Source: Adineta vaga
Taxonomy: Eukaryota > Rotifera
Length of the DNA: 64,000 nt
Assembly: GCA_021613535.1 (NCBI GenBank)
Contig: CP075497.1
Span: 2,728,001-2,792,000 of the forward strand
Direction of reading: 5' to 3'
Part shown: positions 33,745 to 45,987 of the stretch, piece after piece
How positions within the stretch are numbered: position 1 is the stretch's first letter
Layout: each line of letters starts with the position of its first letter
Position numbers and translations under genes: made by a program
The notes under the pieces: generated by a model
What the model saw: only the letters and a program-made list of their open reading frames with translations
The model's database searches: none
Told to the model about the DNA's origin: nothing

Positions 33745-35627
33745 TTGCTTGTTTAACAAGATAATTTATTTACAAACTAAACTGATAAAATATATTTTTC
33801 CCCGTTTTTTGTTGTCTCTTCGTGAAGTATAAGCCTCAATAAGGAATGATCTGTTACTACACAATAACGACATCTATTCATCTAATGATTATTTATTTGA
33901 CTGGATCTTTCTATTTGATAGAAAAATAATAATTATTTCATCTCATAATGAACTTAACTTATTATTCTCTTATATTGATTTTTCTCTTTAATTGAAAATT
34001 TTTGTACAATATTTGATGAACTCAATTTTTTCTTCTTCTTCTCGTTCTGTTCTGTCTTCTGTGAGTTATTAATTCCTATTGCTTTGACATTTATGACGTT
34101 GTTGACACCAATTTCATTCACTATAGGTTCTCTTTTTATAGATCAGTGACACTTAAATGGTTTCTTTTGTGTATAATTGTTGAACACATTGTGTTCGTCA
34201 TTTGAAGTCAATCAATTGAAAGTATACTTCTATTCATATTCAATGTCGAATACAAGGTAAGATGAACTTGATATTTCGATTAATTAGTATAAATTATGTA
34301 GATCAACGCGATCGTTTGAAATAAAGTTTTGTTGTCGCTTCAGATTTCGTATTCGTATTTTTCTTTTTTGAATAGAAAATGGAAATTTAATATCTGACAT
34401 ATCTATTTCCTTTTTTTTTTGTTGTCTTCTAAGGAAATCAAAGTATTGTTCAGATCTTAAGAAACGAAACTTTTATTATCTCTTGAATAATCTTCATATT
34501 AAATTCGTACGACAATGAATACAATATCGTCACGAATAGATACGTGTTCAATTAGAAGAAAAAGAAACTAAATGTTTTTTAGTTATTCTTTCCTCACCAT
34601 TAGTCATATCAACCAGTGATGTCTATTGGACAGCTGTTCGTATAATCAAAGAAGACATATACTAATATCTAATGATTCGTGCTACACACACACATATATA
34701 TATATATATATATTGAGAAAGCAATCTACCCATTGATTAGATTTCCCCATGATATTTCCTCGTCCATTTTACTCTCATACATTTCTTCTCTTTTTTTCTC
34801 TCTCCCATCTCCATCGTCCGTCTGAGTGCTACTTTGTATATGTCTATCGATGGTAGACTCAAGCGACCAGTTGATTAAGCACGGTCACTCTATAGACAAA
34901 AAAAAAGAGAAAGAAGAACAAGAAGAAGAAATGAGAATGGCATATTCAGAGCACGCGCATTTCTCATCATCAACTTCACACATCACCGATTGAAGACGAC
35001 TTTACATACACACATCATAATAAATGACGTTTTATTTTTTTCGTTTCGTCCTCGTTTAATTTGTTTATACTTATTTATACATTTACACATTGAATAAAAA
35101 CGATCAGCAGGAGCCATATGATGAAAACTAGATGACGAGTCTGAGACATTTTGTCATGAGATTGTCTTGTAGAATGTTCTATTCTACTCATTCTCGTTCA
35201 ACTTGATGGATAAATGAGGCATTTGTCTGATGGCTCCTACTGTATCAAAAATTTCACCGTCAGAAAAAGAAAACAGATTTAGCCTTGTTTATTTGTTCTT
35301 TACGTTGTCATTACTCAATCACTATGCAACAATCTACGTAGTTATTATAGTGTCTGATAGAGGTGTCCTTCGATAGAGAAAAAAAAAGAAAATGTTGACG
35401 TGTCAAACATTTTCTTTTGAATTTAGTCATTTATTGACTCAATTTTGTGTTAAGAACTCGCATGAATAATAGTGAAATTATATACATATATATATATATC
35501 GAACAAATGTACACGTGTGTGTGCGTTCTTTTCTTACCTAGTTAAATATTTTTCATGCAAATCTCGTTTCTTCTTGTTTTAAGAAAAATTTATATGTATC
35601 ACCATTAAAAAAAGACCCGATTTTCCA
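33745..35627. other. Gene-poor spacer
   Basis: 1.88 kb of AT-rich DNA with T runs, a CA/TA microsatellite (34684-34713), another TA run near 35481-35500 and an imperfect inverted repeat (35101-35117 with 35229-35246). No gene can be supported. Confidence 0.5.
34684..34713. repeat. (CA)n(TA)n microsatellite
   Basis: Short ACAC run passing directly into a TATA run in noncoding DNA. Confidence 0.85.
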
Positions 35628-38600
35628 ATGACAAATCAAAATGAACACATCTCCATTCATATGCCCAAATATGAAGTAAGAATTCGTTTATTAATTATAT
35701 TTTGTTCGATGATTATTAATTAGACTGGACCTATTCAATTTCCAACACCACCACGAGCTCTTCCGAATGATATAGCTGATGTTCAAAATTATATTCGTGA
35801 AGTATGTAGAATTCAATAAATTTATATTCATATTTGTTTTTGTTTGAATAGAAAGCAGAGAAAAATCTTGAACAATGTAAATCTTTTGAAGTTTCATTAC
35901 CACCTTCAATAACTGGCATCACAAATGAATCAAATCGAGTGAGTTTACTATTGTTTCAAAAACGATAATCTTGAAAAATCAATTGTTTAAGATTGAATTT
36001 CGATCATTATTTCAAACGCCGACATTAAATGAATTGGAAATGCTTTCAACAAATCCTGATGGTTCATCAATGAAATTAAATCAAGAACAATTAAAAGCAG
36101 TTCAACAAACAGGGTAAAAGAAGAACTATTTGAAAATAATGATCAATTCTTTTTTCTTTTTTCCAGAGAATTTGAAGTTGATAGTATTCATTTTTCTGGT
36201 CAACATCATCGATGGCGATTAAGTAAATTACTTCAATCAGGTGTTCAAAAAGCGAACGAAAAACTTTTCAAAGTTTGTTGCATTCTTTCATTGGTTATTA
36301 AATAGAGTCTTTTTTCTCTTTAGGAATTATCATGGGCTGTTTATATGTTGATTATCTTTGCTCGTGATCGTGTTTTTTCAAATACATTTAGTTTTAAAGC
36401 GACGTTAAGATCATGGAAACAAGGTTTTGTTAGTTTGATTGGTAAATTTATAGAATATTCTTTTCCGTTGGTTAGAATAGCTTTCGTTTAGATGCTCTCA
36501 TTGGTTTACCTGCTGTTTATTCTCATGGAATTGATTTCGAAGTTGAAAATGAACGATTGAAATTCTTAGTCATTGAACTTTCTCCTCATGTAACAAAAAA
36601 TTGTTCTATTGAAAACAAACAAATATGATCGTTTTATTTAGAAAAGTGAAAAAGAAATGCATGAAGCATTTTGTGCACAGATTCCAATTCTATTAGACAT
36701 CATGGCAGAACATGATCGATATTCATATCGTGAAAATCTTGTATGAGAAAAATCAATTGTAAATATTCTAATCAATAACGATTGATTTTATTTAGAAAGC
36801 TCCACCGGAAATGTTACCATATCCTCATCATTTTGTGACGCCGAGTAATATTGATATTGATCTTCGATTACATAATCGTGATTTACAAGCAAAAATTGGA
36901 ACTATTGTTAGTTCACTTCTCTATGAAAATACACCAAAAAATTGGTTTAATACAACAAAACGTCGATTAATTAATGAATTTAAAAGTAATAGTTCTGAAT
37001 TTTCTCAATTTGAATTGTTAGCTTTTGGATTTTAGATGAACAAACTGAATCAATTTTATTGAAAGAAGATATTGCGAAATGTGTACAAACACAATTAAAT
37101 AATGAATATGCTGAACGTTCATTTGCAATTATTGAACAATCGACTGAACTTGAACAATTATCTCCAGGTCTTGGTCGTTTATTAGTTGCACATGCTCGTT
37201 CTATCTTAATCATGCAATCTGTTGTTCGTAAACTAACAGAAGATTTAGAAAAACATCTCAAAACGGTATTGAATAAATCATTTTCTTTCATTAAATTTCA
37301 ATTCATCATTTTTGTTGAATAGATAAAAGAAAAATTGATTCGTGATCATCCGATTAAATCGAAGATTCGTCGTTGGATGGAAAGACAATTATTTGACGAA
37401 AAAGTTTCATATATTCAACAACATGAATGGGATGCTCATCAATTATCGATTGATCAATGTAAAGCTTTAGGAAATCATCAAGCAGCTTATTTTATTCAAC
37501 GAGATTTAGCATTTCGACAAGATGTAAAACAACTATCTTCTTCTGTTTGTTAAATCAAATATTTTCATTCGTATACTTTCAGCATGAATCAATTCTCCGT
37601 TTGAATCTCAAATCACCTCAAGAACCAACACGAACTATTCATTGTAGTCGATCAATATGGTTGCCAAGTAAACAATTGGTTCTCTTTCTATTAAATTTTT
37701 TGTTTTGTTTTTGTCGTTGCTAGAAAATTGGATTGTCGAACGAACATATCCATTACCTATCGAACGTTTACCTACACAATTTGCTAAATATACCTATTCA
37801 GCTGAGGAAGAAGAACGACGAACACGATTACTTCGATCTGATGTAATTTTTCACACACTTTCACTCATCATTCATTTAATTTGATTGGTTTTTTAGCCGG
37901 ATGCAAATTATGCTCTTCGACGAACGATTATTTATTCCACTACGACAAAATATCCCTTTTGGCGATGGAAATTATTAGCACTTCGAGCATACTGTTGGCT
38001 TTCAAATACTATTTATCTACTATGTGTATGAGAACAACGATAGATAAATACTTTACTTAATAATTCGTTTTTGTTTTTCTTTTCTAGTTGGTTGTTCCAT
38101 TTAGTAGCCCATTTAGTTTTCGTGCATTATTTTCTATTAAACCATTTCAACCAAATTATGAATTAAATAAAAAAGATGTATGTTGGAAAAATGTTAGATT
38201 CATGAAATCAAGTCTTCATTTGTTTTAGCTTAAACTTCATGAAGATCCACATTCAAAAACACAAACATTTGTATCACGTCTTGTGGCTTTATGGAATCAT
38301 GTTCGACAATCGAGACGAAATTTTGAAGCAATACCTGATCGAGGTAGAACATATCTAAATTATTTTAATGATAGAATAATGAATTTTATTTAGGATTTTT
38401 GGGAAAGAACATGCAAAGAATGTTTAATCGATTTTGGAATTATGTAGCAAAAGGTTTTATTGGTACTGTTGCTATTTGTGTAGTATATCCCGTGACATGT
38501 CTCATTGTTCCCATCGTTTCATTTACATTAGGTGTTCTTTCACCTATTTGGTATGTATTTTCATTTTTTGTTAAGAACAATCTTTCTTATCTATCGATAT

Positions 38601-40593
38601 TTAGGATGCCAATTTTAACTCTTTTATTTCATGTACTTCAATTGATTTTCTATGACGCAAATTCTGCGGGTAGGAATAGAACATATCACAGAACTTTCCT
38701 TTGACTAAACTCGTTTCTTTTTTAAGGTGAATATGGTCGTAAATTATTCTGTCTTATTAATATTATAATGACAGATTTTCTTTGTTGTGGTCTTATTCAA
38801 CCAGTATTAGTTTTACTCGCATTGATTACTAGTCCAATCGTTGCTCTTATACTTGTTCTTTGTAAGATGATTTGTTTTAATCGACCAAAAAAAAAGATCA
38901 AAATCATGTTTCGAATTATGTATTTTTAGTTGCACTTCTACACCGGTGTACACGTGGAATGTATGATAGGATCATTTATCATTTAGTAGTTAAACGTTTT
39001 GCTCGAGTACCTGCACACAATGGTTTTCTTGCTCGACGAATTGCTGGTCCTGGTCTTGCAGCTGAATATTTCTATCAAGTTTCTTCACCTGAAGTATTAG
39101 CCGCATTAGAATCTTTAATTGAACAAAAAGAATTACATGTCTATCAATCCTATGTTGAACAAATTTTAAAGAAACCAATTGATGAATATCGGTAGACGTC
39201 TTTTTCTTCGATGAAATCAAATAAGAACTCAATAAATTCTTTCTATTTAGACAATTTTTTGATAAAGCATTCGAACCATTTTCCGCTCGAGTACAAAATG
39301 AAAACAATGAATCCATTTTTGGTCGAATGAATTCAGTTGTGAATAAACATATTCAAGATCTTCGAGCAGCAATTAACACGTAATTAGGAAATGATTTGAT
39401 TGTTCGATTGATCTTTTTTCTTTGGAATATTAGACGCGATGATCTACTTCGATTACATCGAGATTCAAATCATAATCGTATTCGATTGACAGAAACAGAT
39501 TTGACAGTAAGATTTGATTTGGTTGGAATGAAAAAAGAAATAAAAATCGTTGCTCTCTAGGATGTGTTAATTGAAGGAACTCAATTAGTAGAAAAATGGT
39601 ATCCAAAACGAATTCTATCTTATTATAATAAAGAAGAAATCGAAAAGTTTTGGAATAACTTTGATCTCGACATCGATGATTGGTTTGGTAAGATTAATTT
39701 CATATTTTATTTCAAAGAAATTCTTGTTTTTTTTATAGGTTTAACTAGTAAATTACTTCAAGAATTATTTTGTCGAGATTTTTTGACACCACTTGAACAA
39801 ACAGATATATTCTATAGTCTCAAAGTAAATTTTATCAGTTTACAATTAAAATACAAGCGATTTTCTGTTCAAGGTTGATCATATTACTTTATCTAAATAT
39901 GCACATATGATTCATTCAGCTAATTTACATGACGATCTCGATGTTGTTACAAGTGTCTATTTACCTGAAAGTATGTCAAATCATTTCGAAATACTTCGAA
40001 TTTCGATGAGCATAACTTTTTTTCTTCTTTTCAGCAATTTATACTATTCATCATCCTTCATTCGATCAAAACATTCTCGATCCTACTAGACGTATTCTTG
40101 ATATATCTACAAATTATTCGTAAGTTTTTCGAATCAATTCATCATTTCTTTGTAAACTTTCTCTTTCTCTAGTGGAAAACGTCGTACAAAATCTCACGGT
40201 CGTTTCTATCGTATATTTAATCGTAAAGCAAATTACCTGAAAAATGCAACTAAACTCTCTCGATTTGTCGATTATTCATCTGTAACTTGCCGTTTTTCTA
40301 TCCCAATTCTTCTACCAGATGTTATCTGTATCAATGTGATTATATACAATCGTGATGAGAACAACTCGTTAACTACAAATTCAATTAAAAATGTATCTCT
40401 TCAACAAATTGTTCAACTCATTGAATTTAATAAGAAATTTCATACGAAACCAATGCTTCCGTCATATTCAACAATAGTTCCATCACCTTCAATACAAATC
40501 AATACTAATTCAAATGATGATGATGATGATGAATTAATTGTTGTTCATCCGAATGAAGATAATATTGGTGTACTTGATGAAAAACCTTTGTAA
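35628..40593 (+). CDS. Large multi-pass membrane protein of unknown family, 26 exons, one frame break
   Basis: Twenty-six exons run from 35628 to 40593, including 35628-35675, 35724-35801, 35852-35938, 36796-37265, 37323-37523, 38394-38550, 38930-39191 and 40173-40593; ~1,200 aa. Introns are 47-80 bp and all phases agree except once. Residues 1-560 are soluble and helical. Four or five hydrophobic segments lie at about 570-780 (for example AICVVYPVTCLIVPIVSFTL and QPVLVLLALITSPIVALILV). A soluble C-terminal half of about 420 residues contains EYFYQVSSPEVLAALESLIE and SGKRRTKSHGRFYRIF, and an acidic DDDDD patch lies near the end. There is no signal peptide. Exons total 3,602 nt, one short; the break is at the TTTT run 37030-37033, where GGATTTTAG gives a stop and one more T would read on. 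Family not recognised. Confidence 0.8.
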
Positions 40594-40614
40594 TTATTTA
40601 ACGGTTTATTATGC

Positions 40615-40684
40615 CTTTAAACAGTAACAAAAATACTTTTTTTTCTTTTCATTTATAACAGTGCGAAATTTCATACTTCTTTTT
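40615..40684 (+). repeat. Diverged direct repeat, copy A
   Basis: Shares CTTTAAACA, a T-rich run, AACAGTGCGAAAT and TCATACTTCTTTT in the same order with 41118-41176. Copies are about 500 bp apart. No terminal structure of a mobile element is seen. Confidence 0.6.
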
Positions 40685-41117
40685 AAATAAAATTTCTTTC
40701 TTCATCAGAATTTACTGAAAGAAGCATCGATTATTTTCTTTCTATGTTAAATCTTGACAGAAAAAAAGGGCGAGTGGAACGGTCAGAAATGACATATTTG
40801 TTTTCGAAGAATATAAATCGGTATGTGCCTTTCATAGGAATAATATTGTTGTTCTTTATTCGATGCACTTTTGCGATGAGACATTGTTTTTGTTAGAGAA
40901 TAAAGTGAGAGTGAATACCTTAGATTAGGCTTTGTACATCATGGTCGAAATCAATAATTCCAAGACAGATAACTTGATGGTGTTATTGAATATGAGATTC
41001 GTGGTCTATTTCCAGCATGTGAATAAAAAACTCAACGAATTTTATCCTAGTCATATTGAAGTATATCATGTCATTTAATCTTTATTGTATTTTCTATCTA
41101 TTCATGTAGTCATTTTG

Positions 41118-41176
41118 TCTTTAAACAATAGCAAAACACTTTTTCTTTCTAACAGTGCGAAATATCATACTTCTTT
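41118..41176 (+). repeat. Diverged direct repeat, copy B
   Basis: Partner of 40615-40684; differs by small indels in the T-rich run and one base in GCGAAATATCATAC. Confidence 0.6.
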
Positions 41177-41223
41177 TGCTGTTACTGATATTCCTTTCTT
41201 TGTTTTTATTTAAAAAATTTCTT

Positions 41224-41547
41224 TTAAACATAAATACGTTGATAATAACCAATAAGAAGATAGAATAATCCTGTGATAAGAATATCAAAACAAATTCCAA
41301 CGATATACCAAATAATGAATGTTTTCAACGTTATACGATTCGTTGTTTTATCGATACATGATGTCCATGCCCAACCCATACAACATGTTGCTTCCTGTTC
41401 AGTCATATGTATTGTTGTCAGAGGTGATAGTCCAGAATAATCCGTTTGTCTTCCATTGAGGATTTTATAAAGAAAATAAATTGTTTGACAGAGAAAACAA
41501 ATTCCGAATATAATTGGACAAATTATCACAGCAAGTAAGACAGCCAT
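41224..41547 (-). CDS. Small membrane protein, 107 aa, unknown
   Basis: Single-exon ORF from ATG 41547. Two clear membrane spans (about residues 3-26 and 78-100) flank a polar loop with a Cys pair in EQEATCCMGWAWTSC. Composition is protein-like, with well-placed charges. No known family recognised. It is convergent with the 1,200-aa membrane protein and divergent from the F-box gene. Confidence 0.6.
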   Translation of the reverse strand: MAVLLAVIICPIIFGICFLCQTIYFLYKILNGRQTDYSGLSPLTTIHMTEQEATCCMGWAWTSCIDKTTNRITLKTFIIWYIVGICFDILITGLFYLLIGYYQRIYV

Positions 41548-42014
41548 TGTGATATTGTTAATAAAATAAGCAGTGTGAATTGATAAGATACTTGTCTTAT
41601 ATACACAATGAATCGAGAGATAACAAAGCTTTTACCTTCAAAGTTTATATTATTATACTCAGTGCAGCATTGACGTCATAGACTTAGTTCAGTTAGTCAT
41701 AAATTGGAGTATCAATGACCGATAAAATAAATATTGAAATTGTCAGAAAAAAAGAAATCATCCCTGTTTAAGAGTTCTAATGTTAACTAACACCATCTTC
41801 AGGAAAAAAATCAACAATAAAAATAGCCTGTAAAAAAACAGGATAATACCTCTATTGTCATCAATGTAAATTAACTAAATTAGAATCTTGTATAGAAGAA
41901 AGTCATTTTATAGCATTGTTTTGTTTGATTTTATTTAATTGATAGAAAAATTGAAGATTTACTTTTGTTATTCTTAGATCAATGTGTAAATAAAAGAAAA
42001 AAAGGTTAATCTTA
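41548..42014. promoter_or_regulatory. Divergent promoter region
   Basis: 467 bp between the starts of the small membrane protein (minus) and the F-box gene (plus). AT-rich. TTATTCTTAG at about 41969-41978 is a possible leader-splice acceptor before ATG 42015. Confidence 0.4.
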
Positions 42015-43231
42015 ATGGAAATCACTCGTATTTCGAATGATTCGAAACTTGAAACTTTTTCTGATGAAGTCTTTTTCGAAATCTTCGATCGTTTATCTCC
42101 AAGTGATTTATATAAAACATTTTATGGATTAAATATTCGTTTTAATACAATATTAAATGATTCTCGTATGCGATTTCGTGATAATTTATCATTACTGACT
42201 CCAAAACAATTCCATTCCTATGTTAAAAATATTCTTCCTCAAATTATTGATCGTCTCATTTCATTCACATTCGGAACATATGATACCGATGAGGTTCGAT
42301 TTCTACATTCAATTGTTTTTCTTTTTCATAAAGATTTTTCGTTTTAGTATCAACAAGTAAATCTTTTTCTTCATAAATATTCAATTGATTTAAGTTTATT
42401 TCAACATCTTCGTACATTAGTAATTATTAAAATGACAATAGCTGATTTTTCAATTGTTCAATCAGCATTAATGCATCTGAAAAATCTTGTAAATATACGT
42501 TTTTCAGTTGATAGTAATGATGTTGATACGACATCGTTTGTTCATATCAATAATGATTTATTATCTCGACCAAAATTAAAACGTGTGAAAATGGATATGT
42601 GTTCGAGAACAACATTTGATAATGTTACACAACTATCGAATATTGAACAATTATCTATCGTCTGGTGTCAAATACAAGAATTAACACATTTACTACAATA
42701 TTCACCATGTTTATCAACATTAAAAGCAACTATTTGTGGATTAAATGATGGTAAAAAGCATTTCTACTTCATATGAATCTTAAAAGAACTCTTTCGATTA
42801 TTTTAGTCGATCAATGGACTCAAACAATTCGTGGTAATCTCAATCAAAAATGTTCTTCACGTTTGAATTCTCTCAAATTAGTTGTTGATTCAATACGTTT
42901 CGATCATTTATTAATCTTATTACATGAACTTCGACAACTTCGTTCTCTATGGTTATTACTCAATCATCATGAATATTTAGATACTGAAAAATGGGAAAAT
43001 TTATTTCAAACATCTTTATTACATTTAGATCAACTTGATTTAACAATCGCTTTAACAAAACCATTTCTATCCATCAATTCACCAAATCAATTACTGATGT
43101 TCTCATCACCTCATATAGCTTGTACAAAATTTAATACAAATTTTTGGCTTCATCGCGGTTGGCGTGCTAAGCTTGATGAATATGATCATTGTGTACGATT
43201 AACTGTATCGAATAATACATTGCCTATTTAA
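42015..43231 (+). CDS. F-box protein with LRR-like C-terminal region
   Basis: Three exons: 42015-42293, 42348-42750, 42807-43231; 368 aa. Residues about 12-53 match an F-box (ETFSDEVFFEIFDRLSPSDL, then FYGLNIRFNTILNDS), the Skp1-binding motif of SCF ubiquitin ligases. The remainder alternates Leu-rich strands and helices (LKNLVNIRFSVDS, LKRVKMDMCS, LSNIEQLSIVWCQIQELTHL, RLNSLKLVVDS), like an irregular LRR substrate-binding domain. It ends with a short aromatic block (NFWLHRGWRAK). Phases agree. I believe such F-box genes are numerous in bdelloids; the substrate is unknown. Confidence 0.82.
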
Positions 43232-43513
43232 TCTAAGATCTTCTTTTTGTTCGTCAGATGTATTCTACTGTCATAGAAAATTCCATAATTATTCTCTTTC
43301 TTTTGCTTTTTATTTTTTCTTTTCTTTTCTGTATATCAATGTCAATAATGTTGAGCAAAATATCATAGTGTTAAAGATTAATTTGAATTTGAATTTGATT
43401 TGACAATTCATTGATTTGTTCTCAAGGAAAACGATGTCTCTAGTGAATCAAAATTGATTAGAAATGTAATAATTAAGCGATTTATTTAAAAAGAGACAAA
43501 AAAGAAATGATAA

Positions 43514-44763
43514 CTACAACATTCTTCTTAATTTTTCTGTTTGTAAAACATTTAGTTTTGTTCTTAATAAGAAAAATATACCCAAAATAATTGGGATTGA
43601 TAATGGCACAAGAATAAACCATGCTGACCATGCTCGAACGACTAACATGATTGTTAGAACAATTTCAATAGCGATAATTGATGCTAATGTTCCATATTTA
43701 ACAACTTGTTTCATTCGAGTTTGTTCAACAGTTGGTTCCGATGTTTTTGTTGCTGTTACTGGTTGATAAACAATATCTGTTCCATCACCTGTTTCTAAAT
43801 CATCAATTGAAAACATTTGTGGTTCTTGACCAGAACCACGTACACCTGTTGCATCAAGTCCTGTATATAAATTCACACCCGGAGTAAGAACAGTATGTGC
43901 TGAACGAGATATTAGGAAAATATGCGAATCAGCATGAACAATTGTTTGTAAATAAATATATAAAAAGAATGAAAAAGCATAGTAATAAAGAACTAAATGA
44001 AGATAATTTCCTTTGGATGTATAGATACTAGAGAAAAAAAGTGTATCACTCATAGCAAGAAATAAAATTGAAAATTTTGATAAAGCTTTTGCTGTTCTTA
44101 ACAATGAATTGAGTAAAATCTAAATGAAATCAAATGAATTAGTTATTCTATCATGTTTTCATGTTCTCTTACTTGTGGTAATGTATGAATTGCAAGTAAA
44201 AAATATCCGAATGTAACTAAATATTCAGGTCGTTTTCTTAATAGTAATAACATAGAACCTCCAATAAGCCATGCTAATAAACTTGTGGAGAGTAAAATAA
44301 TCTTCTGTTGTCGATGAAGATTATCAGCATAGATAAAAATTTGTATAAAGATAATTATAGTAGAAATTAATGCAATTAATTCAAGTATAGATGACCATTT
44401 GAAAGCATGACCAAGCATTAATGATGTTAAGGCAAGTACACGAATAATTAACCACATATAACTAATTCCAGCGATATATTTTGAACCATGATTAACTAAA
44501 TGTAGAATTTGTGGAAGAAGTGAAACACCTAAGAGAAGATAAGCTAAAACACGAGTAAATTCAGCTAATCGACATGTTGAAGGAGAATTTTCCATTAAAC
44601 AAGTATCACCAATACTACTACTATTCGATGGTAATGTTGATGTTATGATTGATGTTATTGTAGTTGTAAAATTTGTTGTACTCAAAGTACTTATAACAGT
44701 CGTAGAAGTAGTATTGAATGTCGACGTAGATAATAAAGGAGTCGTTGTAGTACTGTTTGCCAT
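43514..44763 (-). CDS. PQ-loop family multi-pass membrane protein
   Basis: Two exons, 44763-44173 and 44119-43514, give 398 aa. A Thr/Ser-rich N-terminus with several N-x-T sites (residues 1-55) precedes about seven to nine membrane spans. Two PQ motifs occur in the expected context: LLGVSLLPQILHLVNHGSKYI and LLAIHTLPQ, the second lying exactly at the exon junction. PQ-loop proteins include lysosomal amino-acid exporters and SWEETs. A soluble acidic loop (SIDDLETGDGTDIVYQ) precedes the last spans and a basic tail ends the protein. The two-PQ pattern is seen; transport function is inferred and the subfamily is uncertain. Confidence 0.7.
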
Positions 44764-45987
44764 GATCAGTTATACTGAAAAGAAAAGAAAAAAAAGAGAT
44801 CTCTTATTGAACTTGTTCTCATAGAAAGAAATAACCTTGTCTGAACATCAAATGAGAAGGAAAAAACAACAATAAAAGAACTCTTAGTTAGATATTCTTG
44901 AGTAGTATTTTTATTACCAACAATCTATCTCAACACTATTGGCAATATAATAATAATAATCGCACATACATTTATTTTCTTTTTTGTTCTGTTCGTCTCA
45001 CTCGTTCTCTTTCAACGCATTTTTATGATACTGACATCGACAGACAAATACATTGTAGTCGATTCATATCAACAAAGACCAGCCATACATTTTCAAAATG
45101 TCTTCTTATCTTTTCAGTGAAGAGAATAAAACAGAAAGAAAGAAAGTAAGAATGAAAGAACAATAAGCAATTTCAAAGTTGAAATTACAAGACCATTTAT
45201 TATATAATGTTCAATCAAATACCATATTAATTAGTCTAAGAAAGAATTCAATAACATACCGATTGAATGAATGAAACCGAAGAAATCGGCAAGAAAGAGT
45301 AATACTGTTATGTCAAAATGATGTTAGTATATGAAGAGAGAGAAAAACCGAGACTCGAGAATATTATTAGAATCAGAATGTCTATAAAAGAGCTGTGTTG
45401 AAAGTAGAGAAGAAAAAAACTGATGGTAAATATGCGTGTATGATGCATTTGATGAATAAAATAAAATTGAGTAGCAAAGAGGTGACACGACGAATGTTGA
45501 TGAGAGAAAAGACGAGAAAGAAAGAAAAAAAGAACGGACGAGAGAAAATAATGAAAAGGACAATATATATATATATATAAATATTCAAAGAAAAGAATAT
45601 AGTTTTATGTTGCTTTACTTCTTTCTCTTTTTTTTTCGAAATCATATCAAAGAAAGATATGATCAAACTAATGATTCATTGACCCTTTCTTGATCATATC
45701 TTCTACTCTTTTTCTTTTTTCTTCTTCTCAGCTCATCCTAATAACTATAATTAGTTTCATCTTCGTCGTATTGCTATGTTTTATATATAAATATAATCAT
45801 GTTTTTTCTTTTCTTGTCACTTTAGAAATCAAATATTATTTAATAAAAAAACCCTTTTTGTTCTCTTGCTTTAATCGTCAAGAATTCTTCGAATAGGTTT
45901 ATTTTAAATAAAACTTTTTCTATCTAAAAGAAAAAACATATACGAACAAAGAAAAAAAAACATCAATAAACAAAAATATGTGTTTTC
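44764..45987. other. Gene-poor spacer
   Basis: 1.2 kb with purine-rich and T-rich runs and a TA run near 45562-45580. ORFs here are low-complexity. It should contain the promoter of the PQ-loop gene and the 3' end of the LRR gene. Confidence 0.5.

Larger units (their letters stand above)
40594..41223. other. Convergent intergenic spacer with a direct repeat
   Basis: 630 bp between two convergent genes. It contains two diverged copies of a ~60-70 bp segment (listed separately) and no ORF of note. Confidence 0.5.

Noticed and set aside
36980-37291. Minus-strand ORF of 103 codons
   Set aside because: Antisense of a large exon of the 1,200-aa membrane protein.
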